DNA of 64,000 nucleotides. Origin: Kordiimonas pumila. GTDB taxonomy: Bacteria; Pseudomonadota; Alphaproteobacteria; Sphingomonadales; Kordiimonadaceae. The notes beneath the pieces were generated by a model, which saw only the letters and a list, made by a program, of their open reading frames with translations, was not told the DNA's origin and ran no database searches. This document shows, in pieces, positions 17,541-28,273 of this stretch. A program made the position numbers and the translations under genes. Positions within the stretch are counted from its first letter, which is position 1. The number at the start of each line of letters is the position of its first letter. The stretch spans positions 3,024,501 to 3,088,500 of the forward strand of contig NZ_CP061205.1 of NCBI RefSeq assembly GCF_015240255.1. The letters are read 5' to 3'.

Positions 17541-18230
17541 TTAAAGTGCGTCTTCTATTGCAGCAGCAAGATCATCCCACTCATACTTTTCTTGTACAGT
17601 GCCATCCACAATGATGGTGGGTGTACCAGTAATTTCAAACTCATCTTTGCCGTCAGTGGTCATTTTCACCAAATGCTTGTGCATTTCAGTGTTGGAAAGA
17701 CAGCGATCAAAGGTCGTACGGCTCATATTAACTGTTCTGCGCGCCAATGCCGCAAGTCCATCAACAGGGTCCTTTTCTCGCATCCATTCCGCCTGACGGC
17801 TAAAAAAAACCTTCATAAGTTTTTTGGCTGTTTCTTCATCGCCGCAACGCGCAACAGTAGAGGCAGCCATATCAACACGGTTCAATAAAAAATTTCGGTA
17901 TATGAGCTTAACTTTGCCTGTTGCGATGTAGTTTTCTTCAATTTTTGGGAAAATCTCTGTCGCAAAATGGGCACAGTGCGGGCATGTAAGGGACGCATAT
18001 TCAATGAGCGTAACAGGTGCGTCTGCAGCGCCGTATGTAATGTCGCCCCATGTGATACCTTCTGCTTGCTCAGCAGAGGCTGTGGCGCTTGCCTCACTCT
18101 CTGCAACCGGTGTATTTACGGTTTCTGCTGTGTCTGTTTTTGCGGTTTCGCTTTCATCGCATGCCGCAACCGCCAGCAGAAGCCCGCCAACTAAGAAACG
18201 AAGAACTATATCAAATTTATTGTGTATCAT
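17541..18230 (-). CDS. DsbA-like thioredoxin-fold lipoprotein
   Basis: A 229-residue protein with a lipoprotein signal (basic start, hydrophobic core, LAVAAC lipobox), a Thr/Glu/Ala-rich linker to about residue 65, then a DsbA-type domain. Redox motif is CPHC in YASLTCPHCAHF near residue 87, and a cis-proline loop is in ITGTPTIIVDG near the C-terminus. It is probably a membrane-tethered periplasmic oxidoreductase of the DsbA/Com1 type (thioredoxin_4). The chosen ATG at 18228-18230 has GAGGG upstream; an in-frame ATG at 18248 lacks one. It follows a paralogue 102 bp upstream. Confidence 0.87.
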   Translation of the reverse strand: MIHNKFDIVLRFLVGGLLLAVAACDESETAKTDTAETVNTPVAESEASATASAEQAEGITWGDITYGAADAPVTLIEYASLTCPHCAHFATEIFPKIEENYIATGKVKLIYRNFLLNRVDMAASTVARCGDEETAKKLMKVFFSRQAEWMREKDPVDGLAALARRTVNMSRTTFDRCLSNTEMHKHLVKMTTDGKDEFEITGTPTIIVDGTVQEKYEWDDLAAAIEDAL

Positions 18231-18332
18231 ATTACCCTCACACACCATATATTGTGTTTTAACCCGAAAATACTGTGATGACGAGTCATTTTTATGACTC
18301 CCCTTCTGATCTACTTAAAACTCTAGAAACAG

Positions 18333-18977
18333 CTAGTTACCGCCTGTCGCTAAAGTTATTTTTTCTTTAAGGTCGTCATAGTCTTTAAATGCGACTTTTG
18401 TACCGTTAATAATGATGGCAGGCACCGATGAAATATCATAGGTATCGTGCCCTTCCTTCATTTTCTTCACAAGTCCTTGCATCATAGCGCCGTCTGCCAT
18501 GCATTCGTTCACTTTGGCAAGGCTAATACCATGAAGATAGGCAATAGACGTGATAGCTGCAGCCTGATTTTCTGCAGTAGCCCAATCGCTTTGCTCTGCA
18601 AAATACGCTTCAACCAACTCTTTGGTTAATTCCTTATTATCTGTACAGCGTACGGTGGTTGCAACAGCCATATCTAAACGGTCACGAATAAAGTTCCGAA
18701 AAACCAGTTTCACTTTACCCGTCGAGATAAAGTTCTCTTTAAGATACGGCATCATTTCTACAGAAAAATGGGCGCAGTGCGGGCACGTAAAAGAAGCATA
18801 CTCTATCACTTCAACCGGGGCATTTGGGTCACCGTAGATGATATCTTCAATTTCAATCGGCACAACTTCAGTAGCAGGCACAGCTTCATCTGCAGCACTT
18901 GCTGCAAGTGAAACAAGAATATACCCAAACATACCCAGCCCAGATTTAACAAACGCCTTCATACCCATACCTTTCAC
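18333..18977 (-). CDS. DsbA-like periplasmic thiol-disulfide oxidoreductase
   Basis: A paralogue of the following gene: a Sec-type signal (MKAFVKSGLGMFGYILVSLAASAAD) replaces the lipobox, and the domain has CPHC in YASFTCPHCAHF and a cis-proline in SSVPAIIINGT. The GTG at 18975-18977 has GAGGG seven bases upstream; ATG codons at 18968 and 18962 are alternatives and give a cleaner signal peptide. A reading from 19028 would overlap the DUF721 gene. About 215 residues. Shared spacing (DITYGA and DIIYGD before the redox motif) indicates tandem duplication. It probably forms disulfides in secreted proteins. Confidence 0.85.
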   Translation of the reverse strand: MKGMGMKAFVKSGLGMFGYILVSLAASAADEAVPATEVVPIEIEDIIYGDPNAPVEVIEYASFTCPHCAHFSVEMMPYLKENFISTGKVKLVFRNFIRDRLDMAVATTVRCTDNKELTKELVEAYFAEQSDWATAENQAAAITSIAYLHGISLAKVNECMADGAMMQGLVKKMKEGHDTYDISSVPAIIINGTKVAFKDYDDLKEKITLATGGN

Positions 18978-18993
18978 GTTACAACCCTCATGA

Positions 18994-19512
18994 TTACTCT
19001 TTTTTATTCGACAAAACCATTTCGCCAAGGCTTTTCAAGGCCTGCTGTAAAGGGCTTAAATCTTTTTCACCCACCAGAATGTCCAGCTTTTGCTGTTCTG
19101 GCGCTGACAGTCTTTTTTTTGTGAGAGCAGTTTTTCTAATAACTTTATGCAACGGTCCCTGCTTCACTTCAAGGGAAGCAACAGCACCATACCCAAAAAA
19201 CCTGTTAACCTGTTCAATAACGCGGTGGCTTTTGTGTTGCAGTAGCGGTGCAAATGCAGACTCGCACCTAACAACAAGCTTTGCCCCCATACGCTGCCCA
19301 CGAGGAAATAAAAGCTGCACCGGCACAGTGCACGCCGCAAGTTCTGCCCCAACAATATGCGGCCAGCGCGTCACAACCTCTGCCTGAGCAAAGCCTTTGG
19401 CTCTGATAGCAGGTGAAATAAAGGCCAAAGCAACTTTTGAAGCTGCCGTTGTCTTGTTCAGACGTGGCACCTGTTTTTTTGTTTTTGCTTTTTTTTCACT
19501 TTCAACAGCCAT
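18994..19512 (-). CDS. DUF721 / DciA-like protein
   Basis: A 172-residue basic protein. A disordered lysine-rich N-terminus precedes a DUF721 domain with RWPHIVGAELAACTVPVQLLFPRG and KLVVRCESAFAPLLQHKSHRVIEQVNRFFGYGAV, the pattern of DciA proteins. DciA is the helicase loader used by bacteria without DnaC or DnaI, interacting with DnaB and DNA. The neighbourhood (mutY divergent, DsbA-like and smc downstream) is conserved in alphaproteobacteria as I recall. It is convincing by family resemblance; loader function here is inferred. Confidence 0.8.
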   Translation of the reverse strand: MAVESEKKAKTKKQVPRLNKTTAASKVALAFISPAIRAKGFAQAEVVTRWPHIVGAELAACTVPVQLLFPRGQRMGAKLVVRCESAFAPLLQHKSHRVIEQVNRFFGYGAVASLEVKQGPLHKVIRKTALTKKRLSAPEQQKLDILVGEKDLSPLQQALKSLGEMVLSNKKE

Positions 19513-19612
19513 TTGGCTTGCCCTTCAATGCGGCTTCGCTATGGTTTCCCATGTCAGAAACCTACAGTAAAGAAATGCAGGCACAAGCCTAAACCTTCAG
19601 GATCAACCCCTT

Positions 19613-20656
19613 GTGAACAAAGATTTTTCAAAAGACCTGCTTGACTGGTACGACAGGCATCAACGTACCCTGCCTTGGCGTGCAAAATCTGGCGTTACAG
19701 CAGACCCTTACCATGTTTGGCTTTCTGAAATTATGTTGCAACAAACGACTGTTGCAACCGTAAAAGCCTATTTTGAGAAATTCTTGCGGTTATGGCCTTC
19801 CGTTGAAAACCTTGCCGCAGCTCCGCTCGATAGCGTTTTAAAAGAATGGGCAGGACTTGGTTATTATGCACGCGCCAGAAACCTGCATAAATGTGCTGGT
19901 GTCATCGTCAACGACCATAACGGCACATTTCCCGAAACAGAAGCTGCGCTCAGGTCCCTGCCGGGTATAGGTGATTACACAGCAGCTGCTATTATAGCGA
20001 TTGCCTTTAACCGACACGCGGCGGTTGTAGACGGTAACATAGAACGTATTATAGCGCGCTGTTACCGTATCAGCACCCCGCTGCCTACTGCGAAAAAACC
20101 AATTAGAGAAGTTGTTGAGGGCCTTACCCCCAACACTCGCCCCGGGGACTTTGCCCAAGCGATGATGGACTTGGGCGCAAGCCATTGCAGCCCCAAAAAG
20201 CCAAGCTGCATGTTGTGCCCGCTACCCCGACACTGTGAAGCCCATAAAACTGGGGATATGGAAAATTACCCCGTCAAAGCACCTAAAAAAGAAAAGCCCA
20301 CTCGTCGTGCCATCAGTTTTTGGCTAGTACACGATGGGCATTTACTACTTGAACGCCGCCCTCCCAAGGGGCTTCTCGGTGGTATGCCAGGGCTTTTCTC
20401 AACCCCATGGGTTGAGCGGCCTGATTTCCCGGTGAAAACAGAATGGCTGGAACACACGCCCACTGATGATTACTGGAAACCCGTTTCTGGTATGGCAAAA
20501 CACACATTTACCCATTTCCACCTGCTAACACAGCTGGTTACAGCTAAAGCACGCGCGCGGCACAATGTGGAAAATGGTTTCTGGCACCCGATTGAGGACC
20601 TTGCCAATATAGGCCTACCCACAGCCTATAAAAAAATAGCTGATTTAATGCTCTAA
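19613..20656 (+). CDS. mutY: A/G-specific adenine glycosylase MutY
   Basis: A 347-residue base-excision repair enzyme that removes adenine opposite 8-oxoguanine. Features are the catalytic Glu39 in SEIMLQQT, the helix-hairpin-helix LPGIGDYTA, Asp140 in AVVDGNIERI, and the 4Fe-4S motif C192-x6-C199-x2-C202-x5-C208. The C-terminal third is the NUDIX-like domain that recognises 8-oxoG. The start is GTG at 19613. Divergent from the DUF721 gene, about 100 bp apart. Confidence 0.96.
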   Translation: MNKDFSKDLLDWYDRHQRTLPWRAKSGVTADPYHVWLSEIMLQQTTVATVKAYFEKFLRLWPSVENLAAAPLDSVLKEWAGLGYYARARNLHKCAGVIVNDHNGTFPETEAALRSLPGIGDYTAAAIIAIAFNRHAAVVDGNIERIIARCYRISTPLPTAKKPIREVVEGLTPNTRPGDFAQAMMDLGASHCSPKKPSCMLCPLPRHCEAHKTGDMENYPVKAPKKEKPTRRAISFWLVHDGHLLLERRPPKGLLGGMPGLFSTPWVERPDFPVKTEWLEHTPTDDYWKPVSGMAKHTFTHFHLLTQLVTAKARARHNVENGFWHPIEDLANIGLPTAYKKIADLML

Positions 20657-20693
20657 ACACCAATAAAACGTATAAGCCTTCGCCACTCTTAAA

Positions 20694-20722
20694 TTGACAA
20701 ACCAGTATTCGACCTATCCTAT
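20694..20722 (+). promoter_or_regulatory. Promoter of the S10 peptidase gene
   Basis: TTGACA (20694-20699) and TCCTAT (20717-20722) are separated by 17 bp, with the start codon 46 bp downstream. The -35 is consensus; the -10 matches 4 of 6. Confidence 0.55.
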
Positions 20723-20767
20723 AGATAAGCATACTTGGCATTATTCAAGACACTCGGGGGAGTTATT

Positions 20768-22294
20768 ATGGTTATGCGCAGATACTTAAAAAAAGCCTGC
20801 CTTATTACAGCTGTTTTTAGTGCGCTTTACTCAGCAGCCTATGCTGACGAAGAAAAAAGTGAAGACCTGCCCATACCCGAAGCTGTCTCTATTGTTACAG
20901 AGCACAAAGGCACATTTAGTGGCACAAAAATGGATTATACTGCCACGGTTTCTAATCTGCTGTTGAAAAACGAGGAAGGAGACATTTATGCAAGCGCCTT
21001 CACAACAGCCTATATAGCCAAAACCCCAACAAAGAGCCGCCCTGTTACCTTTGTTTTTAATGGTGGCCCCGGGTCATCATCCACATGGCTTCATATGGGC
21101 CTTGTAGGCCCGAAACGCGTTGTTGTGCCAAGTGATGCAGATGATGCCGGGCTAGCCCCTTATGAAATGGTCGAGAATGAATTTTCAATCCTTGACCTAA
21201 CCGATATTGTAATGATTGACCCCATTGGCACAGGATACAGCCGCCTAGCGGGAAAAGGCAAACCCGCCAATGTTTACGGGCTGGAGGAAGATGCCAGCAC
21301 TGTTGCGCAGGTTGTGCGCGAATGGGTACGCAAGAACAATCGCTGGAATGCCCCAAAGTTCATTATGGGGGAAAGCTTTGGCACCACACGGGCCGCCGCA
21401 ATGATGCCATATCTGGAAGCTGGACCTGAGGCAATACGTGTAAACGGCTTAATTCTCATTTCCCAAGCGCTTGATTATACAGGTAGCACACCTGCCCATA
21501 ATAACCTTGTTGCCTATGTTACCTACCTGCCAACAATGGCGGCAACTGCATGGTATCATAACAAGCTTGTAAACAGGCCTGAAAACCTCGAATCTTATCT
21601 CGAAGAAGTCCGCGCTTTTGCGACAAAAGAATATCTGCCTGCTCTCTTTATGGGATCGGGTATTGATACAGCAACGTTCGATGCAGTTGCCACCAAACTT
21701 GCAAAGTACCTAGGGCTTGAAGTGGATTACGTGAAACGCGCTAACTTAAGAGTTTTAGGTGGTCGCTTCGTGAAGGAACTGATGCGTGATAAAGGCCTGT
21801 CGACAGGCCGGCTTGATGCCCGTTATTTAACCGATGAAATAGACGATACTGCAGAAACTGTAGACTATGATGCAGGATCTGCGGCACTGAGCGGCGCATA
21901 TTCTGCTGCAATCCATCACTATCTTCGTAATGACCTTAACGTAAACTTCGAAGAGCCCTATTATATATACGGCCCTGAAGTGGGCAAAAACTGGATATGG
22001 CAAGGCGCTGGCGAGAATCACGACGAGCCAGTTTATGTAAACTCAGCGCCCCAGCTTGCTAGGGCAATGCGCTATAACCCCTCCTTAAAAGTGATGGTCG
22101 CCTCAGGCTACTTTGATTTCGCTACACCCTTTTTTGATGCAGAATATACCTTTAACCGCCACGGTATTGATATGACGCGTGTAACCATGACTTACTACCC
22201 AGCCGGGCATATGATGTATGTTCACCAACCATCACTTGAAGCTGTAGTGGTTGATATACGGGCCTTTTATAAAAATAACCCTTTAAGCAGGTAG
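20768..22294 (+). CDS. S10 serine carboxypeptidase-like peptidase
   Basis: A 508-residue secreted peptidase. It has a signal peptide (MRRYLKKACLIT... to AYAD), the S10 oxyanion-region motif NGGPGSSS (about residue 97), the nucleophile in GESFGTTRAA, an Asp in YFDFATP and the catalytic His in PAGHMMYVH. The start is the ATG at 20768-20770 with GGGGAG five bases upstream. The family cleaves C-terminal residues, usually at acidic pH, in the periplasm or outside the cell. The stop is 11 bp from that of the convergent hydrolase gene. Confidence 0.92.
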   Translation: MVMRRYLKKACLITAVFSALYSAAYADEEKSEDLPIPEAVSIVTEHKGTFSGTKMDYTATVSNLLLKNEEGDIYASAFTTAYIAKTPTKSRPVTFVFNGGPGSSSTWLHMGLVGPKRVVVPSDADDAGLAPYEMVENEFSILDLTDIVMIDPIGTGYSRLAGKGKPANVYGLEEDASTVAQVVREWVRKNNRWNAPKFIMGESFGTTRAAAMMPYLEAGPEAIRVNGLILISQALDYTGSTPAHNNLVAYVTYLPTMAATAWYHNKLVNRPENLESYLEEVRAFATKEYLPALFMGSGIDTATFDAVATKLAKYLGLEVDYVKRANLRVLGGRFVKELMRDKGLSTGRLDARYLTDEIDDTAETVDYDAGSAALSGAYSAAIHHYLRNDLNVNFEEPYYIYGPEVGKNWIWQGAGENHDEPVYVNSAPQLARAMRYNPSLKVMVASGYFDFATPFFDAEYTFNRHGIDMTRVTMTYYPAGHMMYVHQPSLEAVVVDIRAFYKNNPLSR

Positions 22295-22305
22295 ACTTGG
22301 GGAGC

Positions 22306-23196
22306 TTACATCCAGCCCTTGTCTGAAAGTGATAAAAACCCGTCAACAGCTTCGGTGGCAACAGGCTCAGTCAGCCACGGCGCATGGCCTACATTTGGCA
22401 CCTCGACAGATAACAGGGTTGGCACCTGCTTCTTGAGGCGTGTAACTGTTTTATCAGCCAGTAAATCTGAAATACCGCCTCGCAATAAAAGTGTTGGCCT
22501 ATTGCGGGCCAATTTACGAAACTTGAACCACAGTAGTGCTGACAACATTTTAAGAGACAAAGGTTTAATCGCCCGGAAAACTTTAGCATCATAGTCAAAG
22601 GCTGGAAGACCGTGTTCATTTTCCCGAAACGTACAACGAGCCATTTTCTGCCATTCAACGTCCGTAAAATTTGGGTAAGCCGCAATACCAATCATTTTAG
22701 TGTAAGCTACTGCATCGTCCCAAGTTTTTACATGTGCCCCTTGCCCCGCGTATGATGCAATACGGGCAATACCCGCTGGGTCCACACTTGGGCCAATATC
22801 ATTAAGAACAGCGCCTGCTATACGGCTGAGGTTATAGCCTGCAAGCGTCACTATAATTAAACCGCCTAGTGACGTACCAATAAAATGTGCACGCTCTATA
22901 CCTAAGGATTCTAAAAAGCCATCTACATCCCGTGCATAAACATCTGGGCGGTAATTTCTCTTATTCGTATCATACTCAGATTGGCCGCGCCCGCGCATAT
23001 CGAGGGAAATTACCCTTCTACCCTGTGCAGACAAATATGTTGCTATATCGTCAAAGTCACGGACATTACGGGTTAGACCATGTAAACAAACAACAGGTAA
23101 CAAACCGGGGATATGGGTGTTTGCAGGGTAATCGCGGCCTTTTAACGCTAAGCCATCGCTGGATTGCCAGCTTATAATCTTAAAGTTACTACTCAC
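22306..23196 (-). CDS. Alpha/beta hydrolase
   Basis: A 296-residue serine hydrolase, read from a GTG start at 23194-23196 with AAGGGA seven bases upstream (the in-frame ATG at 23226 lies in the terminator hairpin). Motifs are CLHGLTRN (oxyanion), DMRGRGQSEYD, the nucleophile elbow GTSLGGL and the catalytic His in NVGHAPWL. It resembles esterase/lipase-type enzymes with a small cap domain. No signal peptide. Substrate unknown; it follows the TonB-dependent receptor gene but a terminator lies between. Confidence 0.85.
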   Translation of the reverse strand: MSSNFKIISWQSSDGLALKGRDYPANTHIPGLLPVVCLHGLTRNVRDFDDIATYLSAQGRRVISLDMRGRGQSEYDTNKRNYRPDVYARDVDGFLESLGIERAHFIGTSLGGLIIVTLAGYNLSRIAGAVLNDIGPSVDPAGIARIASYAGQGAHVKTWDDAVAYTKMIGIAAYPNFTDVEWQKMARCTFRENEHGLPAFDYDAKVFRAIKPLSLKMLSALLWFKFRKLARNRPTLLLRGGISDLLADKTVTRLKKQVPTLLSVEVPNVGHAPWLTEPVATEAVDGFLSLSDKGWM

Positions 23197-23216
23197 AAAA
23201 CAATCCCTTGTGAAAA

Positions 23217-23238
23217 GCCGGTGCAAAAAAGCACCGGC
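23217..23238 (-). terminator. Terminator of the TonB-dependent receptor gene
   Basis: GCCGGTGC (23217-23224) and GCACCGGC (23231-23238) form a perfect 8-bp stem with an A6 loop on the plus strand; the minus-strand transcript continues with TTTTC. It lies 8 bp after the receptor stop (23247). Confidence 0.8.
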
Positions 23239-23246
23239 ATTCAGTT

Positions 23247-25595
23247 TTAAAAGCGGTATTCAACCGATGCAGTAACAGTACGCGGCGGGCCATAAAAACC
23301 AACCACAGCATCGCCGTATGCAAGGCCCGGGAAGTTATAGGCCCCTGTACGGTACTCTTCATCGGCCAAATTGCGGCCATGAATACCAACACGCCAGCTA
23401 TCAGAAGCAGAGGTCCAGACAATGCTCATATCAACAAGCTGGTACGCCCCTTGATCCACTGCCGGAATTGGCGTTTCAAACATAGAAGTGCCGCTTCTGA
23501 ATGACATGGCACCACGCACGTTTACAGAGCCATTTTTGCCTAAGTCGAAAAGATATGTGAAGCCCACATTACCATTCCATTCAGGGGTGTTTTGGAAGAC
23601 ACGGCTATCAGCCACGTTCCCTAAAACAAAAGCAGGCGAACCGCCAGGATTTGGCACATAAGCAAAATATTCATCAAATGATGCATCAATATAACCAATG
23701 GCAGTATCGATACTGAACGCATCAGTCAGTTGTGCTTTTGCTTCAAGCTCAATCCCTTTAATTGTAGAGTTACCAACGTTATCAACAAAACTTACAACAC
23801 CTGTACCGGTAGAGTTTATCTGCTGGCTCGTAACCTGCTGACCATCATATTTTGCCTGAAATACTGCTGTGGCAACCGACAGGCGGCGATCAAAGAACTC
23901 ACCTTTAAAGCCAATTTCGTATGTATCAACTTTTTCAGGAGCATACCCATTCACTGTATCAGGTGTGGCAGTCGCATCGCCGCGCATGTCAAACCCGCCA
24001 GACTTGAAGCCTTTACTGTAGCTAGCGTAAACATTGCTATTATCGCTAAGTTTATAAGACACACTGACACGCGGCGTAAATTCTTCGAATGTCAGTTCGT
24101 TGGTATAATCTGTTAATTGCTGAAGAAGGATACCGTCACGGCCTGTAACCGGGCTACCTTGACCAAGGTAATTTGCCTTAAAAACAATCCCTTCTTTTTC
24201 TTCACGTGTCCAGCGACCACCAAGCGAGATATTAATCCGCTCTGATATATCGACATCAACATCAGCAAACAAAGCATAAGATTTTGTATCGACACTACCA
24301 CTTGTGCCCTGTGTAAGGCTAGGCGTAGGTGCACCCGGTAAGGCAGAAGCTGCAATACCAAGAATAGTGTCATACGCCCCTTGTGCCATTGCTTTCATAT
24401 AGTAAGCACCAATAACACCACGCCAATTTTCATAACTCAGAAGCGCTTGTACTTCTTGGGAAAATTGGTGATCGTCATACACGCTTGGTGGTGCAACAAC
24501 ATCAAATAAAGGCTCAGGTGTACCATCAAAATCGATCCCATCACCGTGGGTAACACCTTCCCTGTAAGCCGTAACAGACTTAAGGGTCAGCGCATCACTT
24601 ACAGTCCATTCCGCCAGCATTGAAATACCTTGGGTAATAACCTCGTTGTTATCGCCAACGCCAGACCATGTATCATAGACACCTTCCTGAACAGGGAAAG
24701 CCTCTGCTGGAATATCAATATTAAACGGTGCGCCCGTAAAAGGTGCGCCGCCAAATGCCGCAGGAATAGGCAGTTCACGGTGACCATGATTTGCCTGAGA
24801 ATCGTCTTCTGTACGGTCGGCTGAAATGCGGAAAAACAAATCAGTAGAAGGTGTTGCTTCTAGTGTTAAGCGGCCAGACCACGATTTTTTATTATTTGTT
24901 TCAGAACCCGTATAAAAGTTCGTCCCGTACCCATCCCGGTTATAAATGCCTACAGCCGCACCAACCTTGATAATATCACCAAGCGGAACAGACCCAGAGG
25001 CGATCAGATCGTGCTGCCCAAAGGTACCTACGTTCGCGCGCACTTTCATAGATGGGTCTTCACTCAAACGTGCTGTTACATATTTAACCGCGCCGCCAAT
25101 AGTGTTACGCCCATAAAGTGTGCCTTGTGGCCCCCTTAGGACCTCAATACGCTCAATATCAAAAATATCGAGAATGGCGCCTTGTGGTCGTGCAATGTAA
25201 ACATCATCAACATAGAGACCTACACCCGGCTCAAAACCCCAAAGAGGGTCCTGCTGGCCAATACCACGAATAAAGGTTGTTAGGGTTGAGTTTGTTCCGC
25301 GCGCAACCTGCAACGTTAAGTTGGGTGTCATGCGCTGCAATGCAGTGATGTCAGTAGCACCGCTCAAATCAAGTTGTTCACCGCTTTGAACAGATAAAGC
25401 GATTGGTACATCTACCAGTGTTTCCTCGCGGCGACGTGCTGTTACTACAATTTCATCAAAAAAACGCTGATCAGCCACCATGACTTCATTGTCATCCGCG
25501 GCGAAAACGGCAGGCACAGCGCCTTCCATTACACACATTATGGCAGCAAGTGAAATAGCGGTTGCCCTTGAGTATCGTTTCGTATGCTTTAACAT
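23247..25595 (-). CDS. TonB-dependent receptor
   Basis: A 782-residue outer-membrane receptor. The signal peptide is followed by a TonB box (DEIVVTARRREE, about residues 46-58), a plug with FIRGIGQQDP, GVGLYVDDVYIARPQG, VLRGPQGTLYGRNTIGGAVKYVT, and a barrel ending in ASVEYRF. This plug style is common in the large receptor families of sphingomonads and related marine alphaproteobacteria that take up organic molecules rather than only siderophores. The ligand is unknown. A TetR-type regulator is divergent, and a 24-bp palindrome lies between them, so expression is probably substrate-controlled rather than iron-controlled. Confidence 0.93.
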   Translation of the reverse strand: MLKHTKRYSRATAISLAAIMCVMEGAVPAVFAADDNEVMVADQRFFDEIVVTARRREETLVDVPIALSVQSGEQLDLSGATDITALQRMTPNLTLQVARGTNSTLTTFIRGIGQQDPLWGFEPGVGLYVDDVYIARPQGAILDIFDIERIEVLRGPQGTLYGRNTIGGAVKYVTARLSEDPSMKVRANVGTFGQHDLIASGSVPLGDIIKVGAAVGIYNRDGYGTNFYTGSETNNKKSWSGRLTLEATPSTDLFFRISADRTEDDSQANHGHRELPIPAAFGGAPFTGAPFNIDIPAEAFPVQEGVYDTWSGVGDNNEVITQGISMLAEWTVSDALTLKSVTAYREGVTHGDGIDFDGTPEPLFDVVAPPSVYDDHQFSQEVQALLSYENWRGVIGAYYMKAMAQGAYDTILGIAASALPGAPTPSLTQGTSGSVDTKSYALFADVDVDISERINISLGGRWTREEKEGIVFKANYLGQGSPVTGRDGILLQQLTDYTNELTFEEFTPRVSVSYKLSDNSNVYASYSKGFKSGGFDMRGDATATPDTVNGYAPEKVDTYEIGFKGEFFDRRLSVATAVFQAKYDGQQVTSQQINSTGTGVVSFVDNVGNSTIKGIELEAKAQLTDAFSIDTAIGYIDASFDEYFAYVPNPGGSPAFVLGNVADSRVFQNTPEWNGNVGFTYLFDLGKNGSVNVRGAMSFRSGTSMFETPIPAVDQGAYQLVDMSIVWTSASDSWRVGIHGRNLADEEYRTGAYNFPGLAYGDAVVGFYGPPRTVTASVEYRF

Positions 25596-25660
25596 TTTTT
25601 AATTCCCCAGTTGTATCGTTCCCTTATCGCAGATTGCGCATAAACATAATAGAGTCAACT

Positions 25661-25684
25661 TATTTATTGGTTGTCCAATAAATA
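25661..25684. promoter_or_regulatory. Perfect inverted repeat, candidate TetR operator
   Basis: TATTTATTGG (25661-25670), a 4-bp spacer and its exact complement CCAATAAATA (25675-25684) form a 24-bp palindrome. It lies between the divergent starts of the TonB-dependent receptor (25595) and the TetR gene (25766). A dimeric TetR regulator normally binds such a site; placement suggests control of both genes. Confidence 0.65.
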
Positions 25685-25765
25685 TTTTTTAAAAGCACTT
25701 GCCAACAATACCTGAGCCACGCATGTTTATAAGGGTACCTCCATGTAAGCCAGAAAAGCAGTAGT

Positions 25766-26464
25766 ATGACCAAAAGCAACACAGTCGCCGAACAAGCTAC
25801 CAGAAAACAGCGCACACAAGCCGGACGCAGAGAAGAATCGTGTGAACGAATACTCGATGCTGCAGAAGAGCTTTTTAGTCGCAGAGGCTATCACGGCGTT
25901 ACAGTTCGTGAAATTGCAACCAACTCTGGCGTCGATACGTCCCTACTGCATTATTATTTTGGATCAAAAACTAGCCTTTTCAATGCCGTAATCAGCCGTA
26001 GAGCTAGCAACATTAATGAAACCCGGCTCAAAGCGTTACAGGAATATGAAAAAGCACATGAAGGCTCTATGACTGCAGAGGGTGTGATTGAAGCCTATTT
26101 AACACCAACCTTTAGCATCATGATGGCAGGCGATGCAGGCACCCTGAACTACGGTGCACTCATTGCCAAAATCAACAGCACTGCATTCACTGAAGACTTT
26201 GATATTGCACCGTCGCCTTTTGACTTTGTAGTGCAACGGTTTATTGGCATGCTGAAAAAGGTCCGTCCAGAGTGCCGAGATGCTGAGCTATACTGGTTTT
26301 ACCACTTGCTTTCCGGCGCCATTACCCTATCGCTTGCTCAAACAGGGCGCATTGATGCCTTGTCAGAAGGTGCGTGTAAATCATCAGACTTTAAAGCCAT
26401 TCTTACCCACATGACACAGGTATTTGGGCACGGGTTTGCGGCACTTACACCCCCTATTGATTGA
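25766..26464 (+). CDS. TetR family transcriptional regulator
   Basis: A 232-residue regulator. The N-terminal helix-turn-helix (residues about 25-70) has RILDAAEELFSRRGYHGVTVREIA and a recognition helix in GVDTSLLHYYFGSKTSLF, as in TetR_N. The C-terminal effector domain is predicted helical and is not assigned to a known subgroup; the length with an extended N-terminus fits CerR/RutR-like members only loosely. It is divergent from the receptor at 23247 with a perfect inverted repeat in between, so the receptor is its likely target and the effector may be the receptor's substrate. Confidence 0.88.
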   Translation: MTKSNTVAEQATRKQRTQAGRREESCERILDAAEELFSRRGYHGVTVREIATNSGVDTSLLHYYFGSKTSLFNAVISRRASNINETRLKALQEYEKAHEGSMTAEGVIEAYLTPTFSIMMAGDAGTLNYGALIAKINSTAFTEDFDIAPSPFDFVVQRFIGMLKKVRPECRDAELYWFYHLLSGAITLSLAQTGRIDALSEGACKSSDFKAILTHMTQVFGHGFAALTPPID

Positions 26465-26490
26465 AAACAACGCAGCCTCTACGAAAGAAA

Positions 26491-26521
26491 AAGGCCCTCA
26501 AGGATATACCTTGAAGGCCTT
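26491..26521 (-). terminator. Terminator of groESL
   Basis: On the minus strand AAGGCCTTCAAGG (26521 to 26509) pairs with CCTTGAGGGCCTT (26503 to 26491), 13 bp with one U-G wobble, loop 5 nt, then TTTTTC. It lies about 40 bp after the groL stop. On the plus strand (TetR transcript) the wobble becomes a C-A mismatch and no T-tract follows, so it acts mainly on groESL. Confidence 0.85.
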
Positions 26522-26559
26522 AAACTATTTAGCAGGCAAACTGCAATGAAACGGCTGGC

Positions 26560-28233
<1,674 letters not shown>

Positions 28234-28273
28234 TTAAATGTTAAACTATAGGACTAAAATTGGGTTCGAGTGG

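Noticed and set aside
18283-18300. Inverted repeat GAGTCAT-TTTT-ATGACTC between the two DsbA-like genes
   Set aside because: No T-tract on the minus strand after the stem and too short to call a terminator or operator; could be chance.
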